From Flavobacteriales bacterium (GTDB lineage Bacteria; Bacteroidota; Bacteroidia; Flavobacteriales; JABDKJ01): a stretch of 58,633 nt of DNA. A model generated the notes under the pieces. That model was not told the origin of the DNA and ran no database searches. It was given only the letters and a program-made list of their open reading frames with translations. Of this stretch, positions 53,301 to 58,633 are shown in pieces; the stretch's first letter is position 1, and each line of letters begins with the position of its first letter. The position numbers were made by a program, and so were the translations under genes. The DNA is taken from contig JABDKJ010000032.1 in NCBI GenBank assembly GCA_013002285.1, positions 1 to 58,633 of the forward strand, given 5' to 3'.

Positions 53301-53886
53301 CAACGGACAATTTTCCGAGATCATAGAAGTAGAAGCTCCCCCTGGTCAGACCTGGACTGTGGTTTCTGCACCAGGTTTGTATACGACAAGTTCACCTGAT
53401 CCGCCTGCTGCACCTATACCAGTTGCTGCTGGTACTGTGATGACGTACAATGCAGGAACAGGTAATTATGAATTGTTAGGTGTTCATATAGATGGTGTAG
53501 GATATAGCATCACAGTAACCAATGGAACAGATGTTCTTGGAACGTCCAACTTATGTCACTATCCAGAGATCACATTTGACATTGGCGCTTATATCTCCTT
53601 TGCTGATCTGCCAACAGCTGCATCAACCTTGACCGAGGTCATGAACGTTGCCAGTGGTAACCCAGCCTTAGGTTCTGGTACTTTTCTCTTGTTTGATATG
53701 AATGGAGATCCAGTACCAATAGTAGGAGATGAGATCCCGGCAACCTTGAACTCCGGAGAAATGTACACCCTGGTTTACGAATTCACTGAAGATGCGCAAC
53801 CCATAGTTCCGCCTGGACCTAATACTCCGGGATGTACGCAAGAATTGGTAACACAGTTCTTGATATTGAGCGTTGGTTGTGACTAG
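44383..53886 (+). CDS. giant secreted multidomain protein (3167 aa; HYR, LamG, MopE/TSP3, SprB-like, SFFDI repeats)
   Basis: A very large exported protein, probably cell-surface or extracellular. ATG 44383 opens a signal peptide (hydrophobic LVLCLLLSICTLSLTG near residues 22-37). Approximate order: N-terminal domain; two YD-like modules (206-376); HYR 1 (377-456); HYR 2 split by a LamG domain (457-496, LamG 497-719, 720-763); Asp-rich thrombospondin-3 loops (764-870); an unknown domain (871-1091); many MopE-type DNDCDG and TSP3 Ca2+-loop repeats (1092-1593); a SprB-like repeat with a 97-residue insert (1608-1766); SFFDI repeats R1-R4 (1767-2222), a MopE stretch, R5-R8 (to 2806), MopE/TSP3; and a C-terminal block (2918-3167) shared with the next gene. 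No type A or B T9SS sorting domain is recognisable. Ca2+ binding, adhesion or a gliding/matrix role is inferred. Confidence 0.93.
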   Translation: MKNFTHRSYNLETVRKEYRTFQLVLCLLLSICTLSLTGQNAGIFQTYIVLDENGTGDQFYAGGANADGAVPYNGHFIGSVSSLILNGGEIKTFKNSGGNVSAADMFFQIIPFGDPPPVVFDQMPLPFESNIGGSPGNEDQKWQQLGAGIDLLQGLCPGDYILQVYWRISTNLLPPNDLIFDSNPPLDYRATFTVDPPPIPSIVENVCSTDGVNFDYDPLGRTIKFEQDNPGLEIEFVYDANDNVVRDRAAGTSVNAPYSGSQNFTYDVRELLTGCLIEGLPYDVVPTVGTVSGPVNDDVCETPTIYDGLNRVVEIETAEPNRKIDFIYDANENVVYTGDPPSSTPTAVSTPETFLYDERDLLFSCVNTKKPWNIDLDNEPPTITCPANITVNNDPGNCSAVVTYTATSSDNCPGETIVCTPPSGSTFLVGTTTVNCSVTDASGNTASCSFTVTVNDTEDPVITCPADVTVNVDPGTCVATNVDLGTASATDNCSGFGSALDFDGVNDHIDLGAIGTVQTIEFWMNSTDPVNNIQAPDILFGFNNQNQIYMAANSIGSGSISGETLSLISFVGGGGTYIQDVLPPGWNHVAFVSNTAGTHFTKVYLNGVEVNTFQFGGSMFPVISITSLKIGDRTGGGPKYKGSFDEMRFWDYPRSEAEIQAAMNSELNAQTGLIGLYHLNEGVVQGDNTAITSVIDDSGNGNNGTPIGFTQTGAASNWVCGVFGCLTNDALATYPVGNTTVTWTATDGSGNSETCTQNVTVNGTDTDGDGCDDCAGGTFDPSNDGPDNDGDGICDAGDPDDDNDGVLDVNDVDPFDPSSCEDLDGDGCDDCSQTANNDFTTGANNDPANDGVDTDGDGICDAGDPTPNGDIPPCVDFFETSFPSVYDSFISNPLPADFFEPGSEPFDGTIVLEGLALDPPNTGTTDTKIERLGPINFSGAGFPAPAAPIDIQITELSLQSIQPIEVIVNSQPTFWDVFVDLSSIPAPPGQLTAIKTHVAGGTYTSTLLVQPRFTFTRVDNPLDTQILDTGLEGDPPIIFNSGPSPWVNDFDPLLNCSEANCPEFMPGIDPGGDEVDIPYVNPEWTNPLRSAVSDDDGDGVSSCDGDCDDNDPFINPDATEICDGLDNDCDGTIDMEFPGLGDPCTVGTGACANTGVLICSGDGLSVVCSVTPGVASPEVCDGIDNDCDGVVDNGVTDTDSDGLCDALDTDDDNDGVLDGADPDPLNPSLCGDSDGDLCDDCEIGTDGFGPLSDSDPSNDGVDTDNDGICDLSDNCPNTPNPSQTDLDSDGFGAVCDCDDTSPLINPNATELCDGVDNDCDGTIDMEFPGLGDPCTVGAGACANTGVLICTGDGLGVVCSVNPGTPSPEICDGIDNDCDGVVDNGLSDVDGDGVCDALDPCPLDNPDDTDNDGVCDSVDQCPGFDDNIDTDGDGVADGCDLCSGDDSFGDSDGDGVCDNIDPCPLDNPDDTDNDGVCDSVDQCPGSDDNVDTDGDGVADGCDICLGNDSLGDSDGDGVCQDLDCDDLDINIFPGAPELCDGIDNDCDGVVDNGTVDNDGDGICQDLDCDDFDINIFPGAPELCDGLDNDCDGLIESLAAICSILNEETCPGASDGSASVSVSGSTSLSYSGLTYTGPGNTGSVYSVDITFSADLSSATVVYMGGFCTGTLTLVSQTGNTFVYSESVTAGCVSGCTVTIVFLPDGTIDFTENCGFASLSGILPPSYTYLWSDGQTTATATGLSAGTHTVTVSDGCLVTTCDVEIQTLGILQQLLLPPVILPDPLCLDKLDPSQPIVQSDYVVDSFFDITYQISFSGDQGSTGSQLITHTGLAPGTGIDLLLLSEVIAILGSAPDSFFDITIEVALANLTGCPPLPLPPIELDAARSADIALMALLADPICLDGLPPGEPIVRTMDVPPGSTVDYLVTVLTSPPIVLPAIPHSGIAGPNDDLIQSELQAALDAFIGLTETQYDIEVAIEMLDANGCGPLTLPTPVELEVVRAADVALQALLADPICLDGLPPGEPIVRTLDVPPGSTVDYLVTVLTSPPIVLPAIPHSGIAGPNDDLVQSELQAALDAFIGLTETQYDIEVAIEMLDANGCGPLTPPNPVELEVVRAADIVLQALLADPVCLDGLPPGEPVIGTLGLPPGSNLEYIITALTSPPVVLPAIQHLGVPGTNDNLTQAELQAALSTIVDSFFDIIVDIEMTDANGCGPLMDPPDLQVQIDTDGDNDGWCSLVDCDDNDATINPDAPELCDGIDNDCDGVVDEGLLDSDGDGVCDAQDTCQGNDLFGDADNDGFCADQDCDDNNSDVFPGAPELCDGVDNDCDGTAEVLPQFGPLTLVAPDPLCIDNALPGQVLAQGDFNVDSFFDVHYEITFTGDVSPPFTETVIHPYAPSGLPPFIGTDQLLAPELPPLMPPAYGPDSFFDIFIEAFIIDGNGCPIPTPFPNIGMTLHRSLEPQVIPLPNFGQPLPPQPQVCADGLPPGEPLIRTEVLPPETVDIEYLITVITGSGPVVLPPIQHPGVVGPALDDLQVVELLNLLVSAGISDSFFDIIVEVLLTNSNGCTDVQPDPIGMTIIRGPELIMPPLPSPFCQPDLLGSDVLLEPQFNVDSFFDVTYQIELLDPPGPDIILPLLGQPSGPSPLTYDQLSLAVTGTIDSFFDIIISIQSMQDINGCALDPALFPPTQITVLPPPTLLPPLPQLPSPFCLPDLPLPPNPVLESQFTVDSFFDITYQITFQGDQGSLINGTVLHSGIPPGTGTDQLLLSELEPFLSGTIDSFFDVFFDITVEDVNGCSSAPQTTTLQLGKDGDGDGLCAYEDCDDTDPTVGNFPEVCDGLDNDCDGEIDEDFDIDNDGFTSCGGDCNDLNPVVYPGAPELCDEIDNNCNGVVDEGLDSDGDGVADCVDECPDDPNKTLFGVCGCFELEPGTPCDDGDPMTVNDVINNVCACEGVLFSDEVNIIDPCSCLNNATTSDNGQFSEIIEVEAPPGQTWTVVSAPGLYTTSSPDPPAAPIPVAAGTVMTYNAGTGNYELLGVHIDGVGYSITVTNGTDVLGTSNLCHYPEITFDIGAYISFADLPTAASTLTEVMNVASGNPALGSGTFLLFDMNGDPVPIVGDEIPATLNSGEMYTLVYEFTEDAQPIVPPGPNTPGCTQELVTQFLILSVGCD
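45000..45510 (+). repeat. two diverged YD-like modules in the first giant protein
   Basis: Residues ~206-290 and ~291-376 are tandem copies. Each has a cysteine-led start, a YD-LGR or YDGLNR element, an (E/D)F(V/I)YDAN(D/E)NVV element and a (F)(T/L)YD(V/E)R(E/D)LL element. The YD pattern recalls Rhs/YD repeats, yet the spacing and length differ and no Rhs core is present. Confidence 0.6.
45751..46671 (+). other. HYR domain split by an inserted LamG domain
   Basis: A HYR domain starts DPVITCPADVTVNVDPGTC and runs to TASATDNCSG, then breaks. A LamG/concanavalin-like domain (ALDFDGVNDHIDLG ... LKIGDRTGGGPKYKGSFDEMRFWD ... LYHLNEG) occupies 45871-46540. The HYR then resumes at TNDALATYPVGNTTVTWTATD and finishes NVTVNG at about 46671. 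Joined, the two parts give a normal HYR domain of about 80 residues. Confidence 0.75.
47656..49160 (+). repeat. MopE/thrombospondin-3 Ca2+-loop repeat region with DNA-level duplications
   Basis: Repeated ELCDGxDNDCDGxxD (MopE-type metal-binding motif) and DxDxDGxxD loops. A block starting CDDNDPFINPDATEICDG (from about 47703) recurs from about 48270 with the same linker, MEFPGLGDPCTVGxGACANTG. A 186-bp (62-codon) unit starting CPLDNPDDTDNDGVCDS recurs at 48583 and 48769 with few base changes. Confidence 0.85.
49204..49680 (+). other. SprB-like repeat interrupted by a 97-residue module
   Basis: CPGASDGSASVSVSGS (49204-49251) and PPSYTYLWSDGQTTATATGL...SDGCLVTTCDVEI (49543-49680) together form a normal SprB-type repeat, the repeat named after the gliding adhesin. 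Between them 49252-49542 encodes a cysteine-containing beta-rich segment I do not recognise. Confidence 0.65.
49681..52800 (+). repeat. eight SFFDI repeats of about 110-125 residues
   Basis: R1 49681-50040, R2 50041-50385, R3 50386-50730, R4 50731-51048, R5 ~51370-51753, R6 ~51754-52128, R7 ~52129-52458, R8 ~52459-52800; a MopE stretch separates R4 from R5. Shared features: a D-P-(L/I)-C-L-D or PxxCxxDL start, LPPGEP, a VDSFFD(I/V)xYxI strand or its VDYLVTV equivalent, an H(S/P/T)G turn, a second DSFFDI(x)(I/V) strand, and NGC near the end. R2 and R3 are both exactly 345 bp and nearly identical. Confidence 0.85.
53134..53886 (+). repeat. C-terminal block copy 1 (753 bp, shared with the second giant gene)
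   Basis: From VCGC near residue 2918 to the stop, this 251-codon stretch aligns without gaps to 57881-58633. It begins with PGTPCDDGDPMTVNDVINN, continues DPCSCLNNATT and GQTWT, and ends ELVTQFLILSVGCD. Identity at the DNA level is clearly high by eye. Confidence 0.92.
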
Positions 53887-53907
53887 AATAACATGAATAG
53901 AATAATG

Positions 53908-53937
53908 AAACCCTGCTCAGAAATGAGCAGGGTTTTT
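53908..53937 (+). terminator. terminator after the first giant gene
   Basis: AAACCCTGCTCA (53908-53919), tetraloop GAAA, TGAGCAGGGTTT (53924-53935), followed by TT. The core CTCAGAAATGAG equals that of the groEL terminator. Confidence 0.9.
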
Positions 53938-54183
53938 CGTTTTGACTCATTTTTTTGGACTAAAACATTTCGATTAATCCACTTTATACTGATTTTACTT
54001 AATTCAGCCCTAAAAAACTTTAATTCGTGGCATATTTAAGTATATTCGACAAGTTTTACTGCCTAGCAAATTGGGCCGGTAGAAATTAAATCAAACAACT
54101 ACGAACTAATTTTTAACCAACTATTGACAACACACCTGCAACGCTCCCTAATAACAGCATAGTATTTTCTGAGTGATCCAGAT

Positions 54184-54214
54184 CTACGATCAAAAGCTCT
54201 GCACCGTATCGTAG
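54184..54214 (+). other. hairpin in the presumed leader of the second giant gene
   Basis: CTACGAT (54184-54190) pairs with ATCGTAG (54208-54214) around a 17-nt loop, 88 bp before the ATG. The rest of the 366-bp gap 53936-54301 is AT-rich, with no gene and no exact TAnnTTTG box seen. Confidence 0.3.
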
Positions 54215-54301
54215 TTTATGAGATCATGTATTGAACGCTTGGTGCTTAATGATGCTGTTTGTTTTTTGAAAAGAACCACTAACCGATAAAACTCAATTGA
54301 A

Positions 54302-57300
54302 ATGAAACCTAAAACCGATCCAATTTCTTCTTTTTCAGGAATTCTTCAAAAACTGAAGTTCCTATCTCTTCATTCTTTGATATTCTTATTTGCCTTTTTG
54401 ACCATGCAAGAAGAGACCAAGGCACAAGTTTATTTGAGCGGCTCACTTGCCTGCGGGAGTTATGCTCCAGCTCAGAACGGAACCTTTACTTACGATTTTC
54501 AAAGCAATGGAAAACCCGCCTATCGAAATCAAAGTATAGGAGGCTATATCCTTTGGAATTTTGATAATCGATGGGTATTAATAGATAATGACAATGATAT
54601 AGCCGCTTCAAATTATGCAAATACTCCAAATCCGCCCAATAGTGGATGGGTGCCAGAACCGGGTTGTCCAAATATTTCAGTTAGTGGTCCAAGCACGGTA
54701 ACCCTTCCTCCACCTTGCCCAGACTCAGATGGAGATGGATTTGCAGATAGTGCATGTGGCGGAACTGATTGCAACGACTCCAACAATAGTATTTATCCGG
54801 GTGCACCAGAGATCTTATGCAATGGGGTGGATGAGAACTGCAACGGTGTTGCAGATGATGACATTAATAATGATGGAGATCCTGTGAGTTTTTGCAATGG
54901 TGATTGTGATGACAACAACCCCGCTAGATATCCAGGTGCAACTGAGATACTTTGCAATGGAATAGACGAGAATTGCAATGGAATGGCAGATGATATTGAC
55001 CCTTCGTTATCAATTACTACAACCGGTGGTGTTCATGTGCTTTCGGGGAACACATTGACATGGTCGGGATCTGGAGTGCCTCATCCCATTGACCCATGGT
55101 CAAGTAGTAATGGATTTGCATCTGTGAATAATTCTGGAGTAATAACTGGTGTTAGTGCTGGTCTCAGCACCATAACCTTTAAAGATGTGAATGGATGTAC
55201 AACAACCAAACAGCTGTTGGTAGATCCAGTATGCTTGAACCCAAATTCTGTTGGTTCCACATTGTCTGCAAGTCCTATTCCCGGAACTACTACCTCAAAT
55301 GTACAAACCTTCAATACCTATGTACCTGTAGATAATATCGTTTTAGGAACAGAATACCGAGCAAACGCCAGTGGAGGAAATTGGTTGACCGTTGCTGTGG
55401 GATCACCTACAGGCCCCGTTGTGGCCCAAGGTGCTACTCCCGTTTTTTGGACAGCGAACAGCACGGATGTACACTATGTTCATATGGATAGGAATGATTG
55501 TATTTGTACTGCGTGTAACACATTTGGCCAAGTAGTTTCTATTACGACTTTATGCACAGATGTTGATGGAGATTCTTTTACAGGTACTGCATGCGGAGGA
55601 ACTGATTGCAACGATAATGATCCTACTATTTATCCCGGTGCACCTGAGATCCAATGCAATGGAATAGATGAAAATTGCAATGGCCTTGCAGATGATGATA
55701 CAACTCCACCTGTCATAAGTTGTCCGGCAAATATCTCTCAGGACAATGATCCTGGACAATGTACGGCTGTTGTGAATTTCACGGTAACAGCCACAGACAA
55801 TTGTGGGTCTGCAACAGTTGTTTGCATTCCTGCTTCTGGTGCTGTTTTCGATATAGGAACGACCACAGTGAATTGTACGGCAACGGATGCTAATGGAAAC
55901 ACAGCATCTTGTTCTTTTGATGTAACGGTAAATGATGCTGAACCTCCAGCAATTATCTGTCCGGACGATATAGTTTTGAATAACGCACCGGGAACTTGTG
56001 GTGAAATAGTGAATTATGGTTCTGGTGGGGACCTTTACACTACGGCAAATGGAAATACATTGATAAAAATAGATGCGAGTACAGGTGTCGTGACAAATAT
56101 AGGCCCATTTGGATATTCAAGTACTTTTGGACTTGCCTTTCTTCCTGATGGTTCGGCATGGGCAACTATCAATTCAAATCGCCTTGCTAGCGTAGACCTT
56201 AATACAGGTGCAGCAACGCCTGTAGGACCTTCTTATGGTTTTGGCTACGCTCTTGATGCGAACTCATCAGGACAGATGTATCTTTTGCTGACAAATGGCA
56301 ACCTTCTTACGATAAATACTTCTACAGGAATTTCTACTTTTATTGGTAATGTTGGTGTAGGAGGTACGATGGACATTGCTTTTGATGCATCTGATAAACT
56401 TTGGATGGTCAATTCATCTGGAAGGTTGTATTCCATAAATACTACTACCGCGGTATCAACCTTAGAGGCAAATTTAAGTGGAGGGGTAGCTGCTGAAATG
56501 ACTATAGCTATTGACAATGGAGGTACCATGTATATTACTGAATATCGAAGTTCTCCAAGATTATTTACACTTGACCCTTCTACTGGTGTTGCAACTTTGG
56601 TTTCGAGTTTAGCTACTTCTTTTCCTCACGGGGGAGATTTTGCTTTGGGACTTTCGAATGAAACTGCTAGCGATAATTGTGGAACAGTTCTGACAACTTA
56701 TAACCCACCTTCAGGATCAGTTTTTCCTGTAGGGACAACTCCGGTTACTTGCACAGCAACCGATGCAGCAGGAAATACGTCAACATGCTCATTTGATGTG
56801 ACAGTGAATGACACAGAACCACCGGTGGTTGTTTGTCAAGACGTAACAGTTGTTCTGAATGCTTCAGGAACCTTTGATGCAAACCCATTGAATAATGGTG
56901 CTATTGTGTCAGTAACTGATAATTGCGCACTTTCGGGAACGGGGGGGTTAGCATTGAATAGAATAGTCGACTGTTCTGACCTTGGTGTTAGAACACAAAC
57001 ATATTTCAATTCAGATCTCAGTGGTAATCAAGTGTCATGCTCTTTTCAAGAGACCATCTTGGATCTTACTCCTCCATCTATTTCTTGTCCTCTAGATGTA
57101 ACAATAGAATTTGGTGATGCCGAAGATCCAAGTAACACTGGAATAGCAACGGCTATCGATGTATGTGATGTGAACCCTGATTTGAGCCATACGGACAATG
57201 TTATTCTTACGGGAACATGTCCAGTGGTGAAGATCATTGAACGTACCTGGATAGCTGAAGATGCCAGTGGAAACACCAGTGGAACTTGCCTCCAGATCAT

Positions 57301-58633
57301 TTCGATCGAGGATACAACACCTCCGGTGATCACGTGCCCTCCAGATACGGATGTGGATCAAGGCGCACCTGATGACCCTTCTGTCACAGGAGAAGCTACA
57401 GCGGTCGATAACTTCGATCTTGCTCCGGTAATAACGTGGACAGATGGAGCTCCAGGACCAGGCCCTTGTATTGGGTCAACCGCTACACCAAGAACTTGGA
57501 CTGCAACGGATGCCTGTGGAAACTCTTCTAGCTGTGTTCAGTTGATCATAATAAATGATATTACTCCTCCCGTGATCACCTGTCCAGGAACAATTACCCA
57601 GGCATTGGATCCTTGGGTATGTTGTTCGCAAGTATTCTATGATGTGACAGCAACGGATGATTCAGGTGGTCCGGTAACGATCTTCCAAACTGGTGGAGCA
57701 CCATCTTTTGCATGCTTCCCTGGAGGAACAACTACAAACTCATTTATTGCAACAGATGATTGCGGAAATACCGCTACTTGTAGCTTCGATGTGATCATTA
57801 CAGGAACAGATACCGATGGCGATGGTACAGTAGATTGTGCAGATGGCTGTCCATTGGATCCATTGAAGACAAACCCAGAAGTTTGTGGTTGCGGAAATCC
57901 AGAACCGGGCACACCTTGCGATGATGGAGATCCAATGACAGTGAACGATGTCATAAACAATGTTTGTGCATGTGAAGGATCATTGTTCTCAGATGACGTG
58001 AACATCATAGACCCTTGCTCATGTTTGAACAATGCCACAACAGGTGACAACGGACAATTCTCTGAGATCGTTGAAGTAGAGGCTCCAGCTGGCCAGACCT
58101 GGACCATAGTTTCTGTTTCCGGCTTGTATTCTCCACTTTCTCCTGACCCACCGGCAGCACCCATCCCGTTCAATGTAGGTGATGCACTGACATTCAATGC
58201 GGGTACAGGGAATTATGAATTGTTTGGAATACATGAAGATGGTGCAGGGTATAGCATCACAGTAACCAACGGAACAGATGTTCTAGGTACGACTAACTTA
58301 TGTCACTATCCGGAGATAACCTTCAACATTGACCCATATATCTCATTTGCCGATCTTCCAACAGCGGCTTCAACATTGACAGACGTCATCAACGTTGCCA
58401 GTGGGAACCCGGCTTTAGGTTCTGGAACATTTCTCTTGTTTGATATGAATGGAGATCCGGTTCCAATGGTAGGAGACGAGATCCCAGGAACATTGAACTC
58501 CGGAGAAATGTACACCTTGGTTTATGAATTTACTGAAGACGCACAACCAATAGCTGCACCTGGTCCAAATACTCCAGGTTGTACTCAGGAATTGGTAACT
58601 CAGTTCTTGATATTGAGTGTGGGATGTGATTAA
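54302..58633 (+). CDS. giant secreted multidomain protein 2 (1443 aa; MopE, HYR, propeller-like insert)
   Basis: A second large exported protein, complete, whose stop is the last codon of the window. The hydrophobic signal segment SLIFLFAFLTM is followed by a likely cleavage near KAQ (about residue 41). Order: an N-terminal small domain with NGTFTYDFQSNGKPAYRN...ILWNFDNRWVLID; MopE repeats (CNGVDENCNG, CNGIDENCNG; ~139-235); a BID_2/Ig-like group (GVITGVSAGLSTITF; ~236-303); an unknown segment; another MopE; HYR 1 (~468-546); HYR 2 split by a propeller-like domain (~547-838); four further HYR-type domains (~839-1165); a TSP3 loop; and the 251-residue C-terminal block (1194-1443). As in the first protein, no known T9SS sorting domain is seen. 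It is probably a paralogue partner of the first giant, with a surface or matrix role. Confidence 0.93.
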   Translation: MKPKTDPISSFSGILQKLKFLSLHSLIFLFAFLTMQEETKAQVYLSGSLACGSYAPAQNGTFTYDFQSNGKPAYRNQSIGGYILWNFDNRWVLIDNDNDIAASNYANTPNPPNSGWVPEPGCPNISVSGPSTVTLPPPCPDSDGDGFADSACGGTDCNDSNNSIYPGAPEILCNGVDENCNGVADDDINNDGDPVSFCNGDCDDNNPARYPGATEILCNGIDENCNGMADDIDPSLSITTTGGVHVLSGNTLTWSGSGVPHPIDPWSSSNGFASVNNSGVITGVSAGLSTITFKDVNGCTTTKQLLVDPVCLNPNSVGSTLSASPIPGTTTSNVQTFNTYVPVDNIVLGTEYRANASGGNWLTVAVGSPTGPVVAQGATPVFWTANSTDVHYVHMDRNDCICTACNTFGQVVSITTLCTDVDGDSFTGTACGGTDCNDNDPTIYPGAPEIQCNGIDENCNGLADDDTTPPVISCPANISQDNDPGQCTAVVNFTVTATDNCGSATVVCIPASGAVFDIGTTTVNCTATDANGNTASCSFDVTVNDAEPPAIICPDDIVLNNAPGTCGEIVNYGSGGDLYTTANGNTLIKIDASTGVVTNIGPFGYSSTFGLAFLPDGSAWATINSNRLASVDLNTGAATPVGPSYGFGYALDANSSGQMYLLLTNGNLLTINTSTGISTFIGNVGVGGTMDIAFDASDKLWMVNSSGRLYSINTTTAVSTLEANLSGGVAAEMTIAIDNGGTMYITEYRSSPRLFTLDPSTGVATLVSSLATSFPHGGDFALGLSNETASDNCGTVLTTYNPPSGSVFPVGTTPVTCTATDAAGNTSTCSFDVTVNDTEPPVVVCQDVTVVLNASGTFDANPLNNGAIVSVTDNCALSGTGGLALNRIVDCSDLGVRTQTYFNSDLSGNQVSCSFQETILDLTPPSISCPLDVTIEFGDAEDPSNTGIATAIDVCDVNPDLSHTDNVILTGTCPVVKIIERTWIAEDASGNTSGTCLQIISIEDTTPPVITCPPDTDVDQGAPDDPSVTGEATAVDNFDLAPVITWTDGAPGPGPCIGSTATPRTWTATDACGNSSSCVQLIIINDITPPVITCPGTITQALDPWVCCSQVFYDVTATDDSGGPVTIFQTGGAPSFACFPGGTTTNSFIATDDCGNTATCSFDVIITGTDTDGDGTVDCADGCPLDPLKTNPEVCGCGNPEPGTPCDDGDPMTVNDVINNVCACEGSLFSDDVNIIDPCSCLNNATTGDNGQFSEIVEVEAPAGQTWTIVSVSGLYSPLSPDPPAAPIPFNVGDALTFNAGTGNYELFGIHEDGAGYSITVTNGTDVLGTTNLCHYPEITFNIDPYISFADLPTAASTLTDVINVASGNPALGSGTFLLFDMNGDPVPMVGDEIPGTLNSGEMYTLVYEFTEDAQPIAAPGPNTPGCTQELVTQFLILSVGCD
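55939..56814 (+). other. HYR domain split by an inserted beta-propeller-like domain
   Basis: HYR starts AEPPAIICPDDIVLNNAPGTCGEIVNY, then breaks. About 56021-56660 encodes four to five units of the type L(x)(K/T/S)ID(x)STG(x)(V/A)T(x)IG (for example LIKIDASTGVVTNIG, LLTINTSTGISTFIG, LFTLDPSTGVATLV), like a propeller. HYR resumes at ETASDNCGTVLTTYNPPSGSVF and ends DVTVND. The joined halves make a regular HYR domain. Confidence 0.75.
57881..58633 (+). repeat. C-terminal block copy 2 (753 bp, shared with the first giant gene)
   Basis: The 251-codon end of the second giant gene, ungapped against 53134-53886. Both copies end with the same residues ELVTQFLILSVGCD before the stop. Confidence 0.92.

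Noticed and set aside
54120..54165. Sigma-70-like TTGACA...TAATAA promoter before the second giant gene
   Set aside because: The spacing is 19 bp and the consensus is not the one used by Bacteroidota.

Overview
This 58.6 kb window comes from a member of the Bacteroidota. Supporting signs are the TAnnTTTG promoter boxes, the gliding/type IX secretion genes gldB, gldC and gldKLMN with a PorP/SprF-like gene, an FtsZ ending in the NNSFLHDNVD tail familiar from this phylum, a type A T9SS sorting domain on a secreted esterase, and giant secreted HYR/MopE/thrombospondin-3 proteins. Such giants are common in Saprospiria and in some Cryomorphaceae-like Flavobacteriales; I cannot decide between these.

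Layout: (1) 1-9.1 kb is a mixed housekeeping block: partial tRNA-Ser, mrp/apbC, a NifU-like scaffold, a T9SS-exported esterase, a ferredoxin-NADP reductase with its 2Fe-2S ferredoxin, a minus-strand operon (PorT-like barrel, nadE, small membrane protein), gldB-gldC, and an alpha/beta hydrolase-engB operon. (2) 9.37-26.2 kb is one long dcw operon: a MraZ operator of four repeats at exact 10-bp spacing, then mraZ, rsmH, ftsL-like, ftsI, murE, mraY, murD, two stand-alone MurD-C-domain paralogues, ftsW, murG, murC, ftsQ, ftsA, ftsZ and a GatB/YqeY gene. murF and ddl are not in it. (3) 26.2-27.9 kb holds a possible small RNA, initiator tRNA-Met, era and a 35-residue membrane miniprotein candidate. 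(4) 27.9-37.3 kb, all minus strand, has the gliding/T9SS motor and ring genes gldK-L-M-N, a PorP/SprF-like gene, a ureohydrolase-fold protein with substituted metal ligands, and topA. (5) 37.5-44 kb, plus strand, has miaB, a sigma-54 activator, an LptE-like gene, a lysine-rich protein and secG as one overlapping operon, then groES-groEL behind a well-formed -24/-12 (sigma-54) promoter. (6) 44.4-58.6 kb is two giant secreted proteins of 3167 and 1443 residues.

The giant pair is the most unusual part. Both share an ungapped 251-codon C-terminal block that resembles neither the type A nor the type B T9SS sorting domain. In both, a foreign domain sits inside an Ig-like repeat: a LamG domain and a 97-residue unknown module split a HYR and a SprB repeat in the first protein, and a beta-propeller-like domain splits a HYR repeat in the second. 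The larger protein also carries eight copies of a roughly 115-residue repeat with an SFFDI signature that I do not recognise. The tandem MurD-C paralogues inside the dcw operon are a second strong candidate for something undescribed. All functional statements rest on reading motifs and context; no database search was possible.
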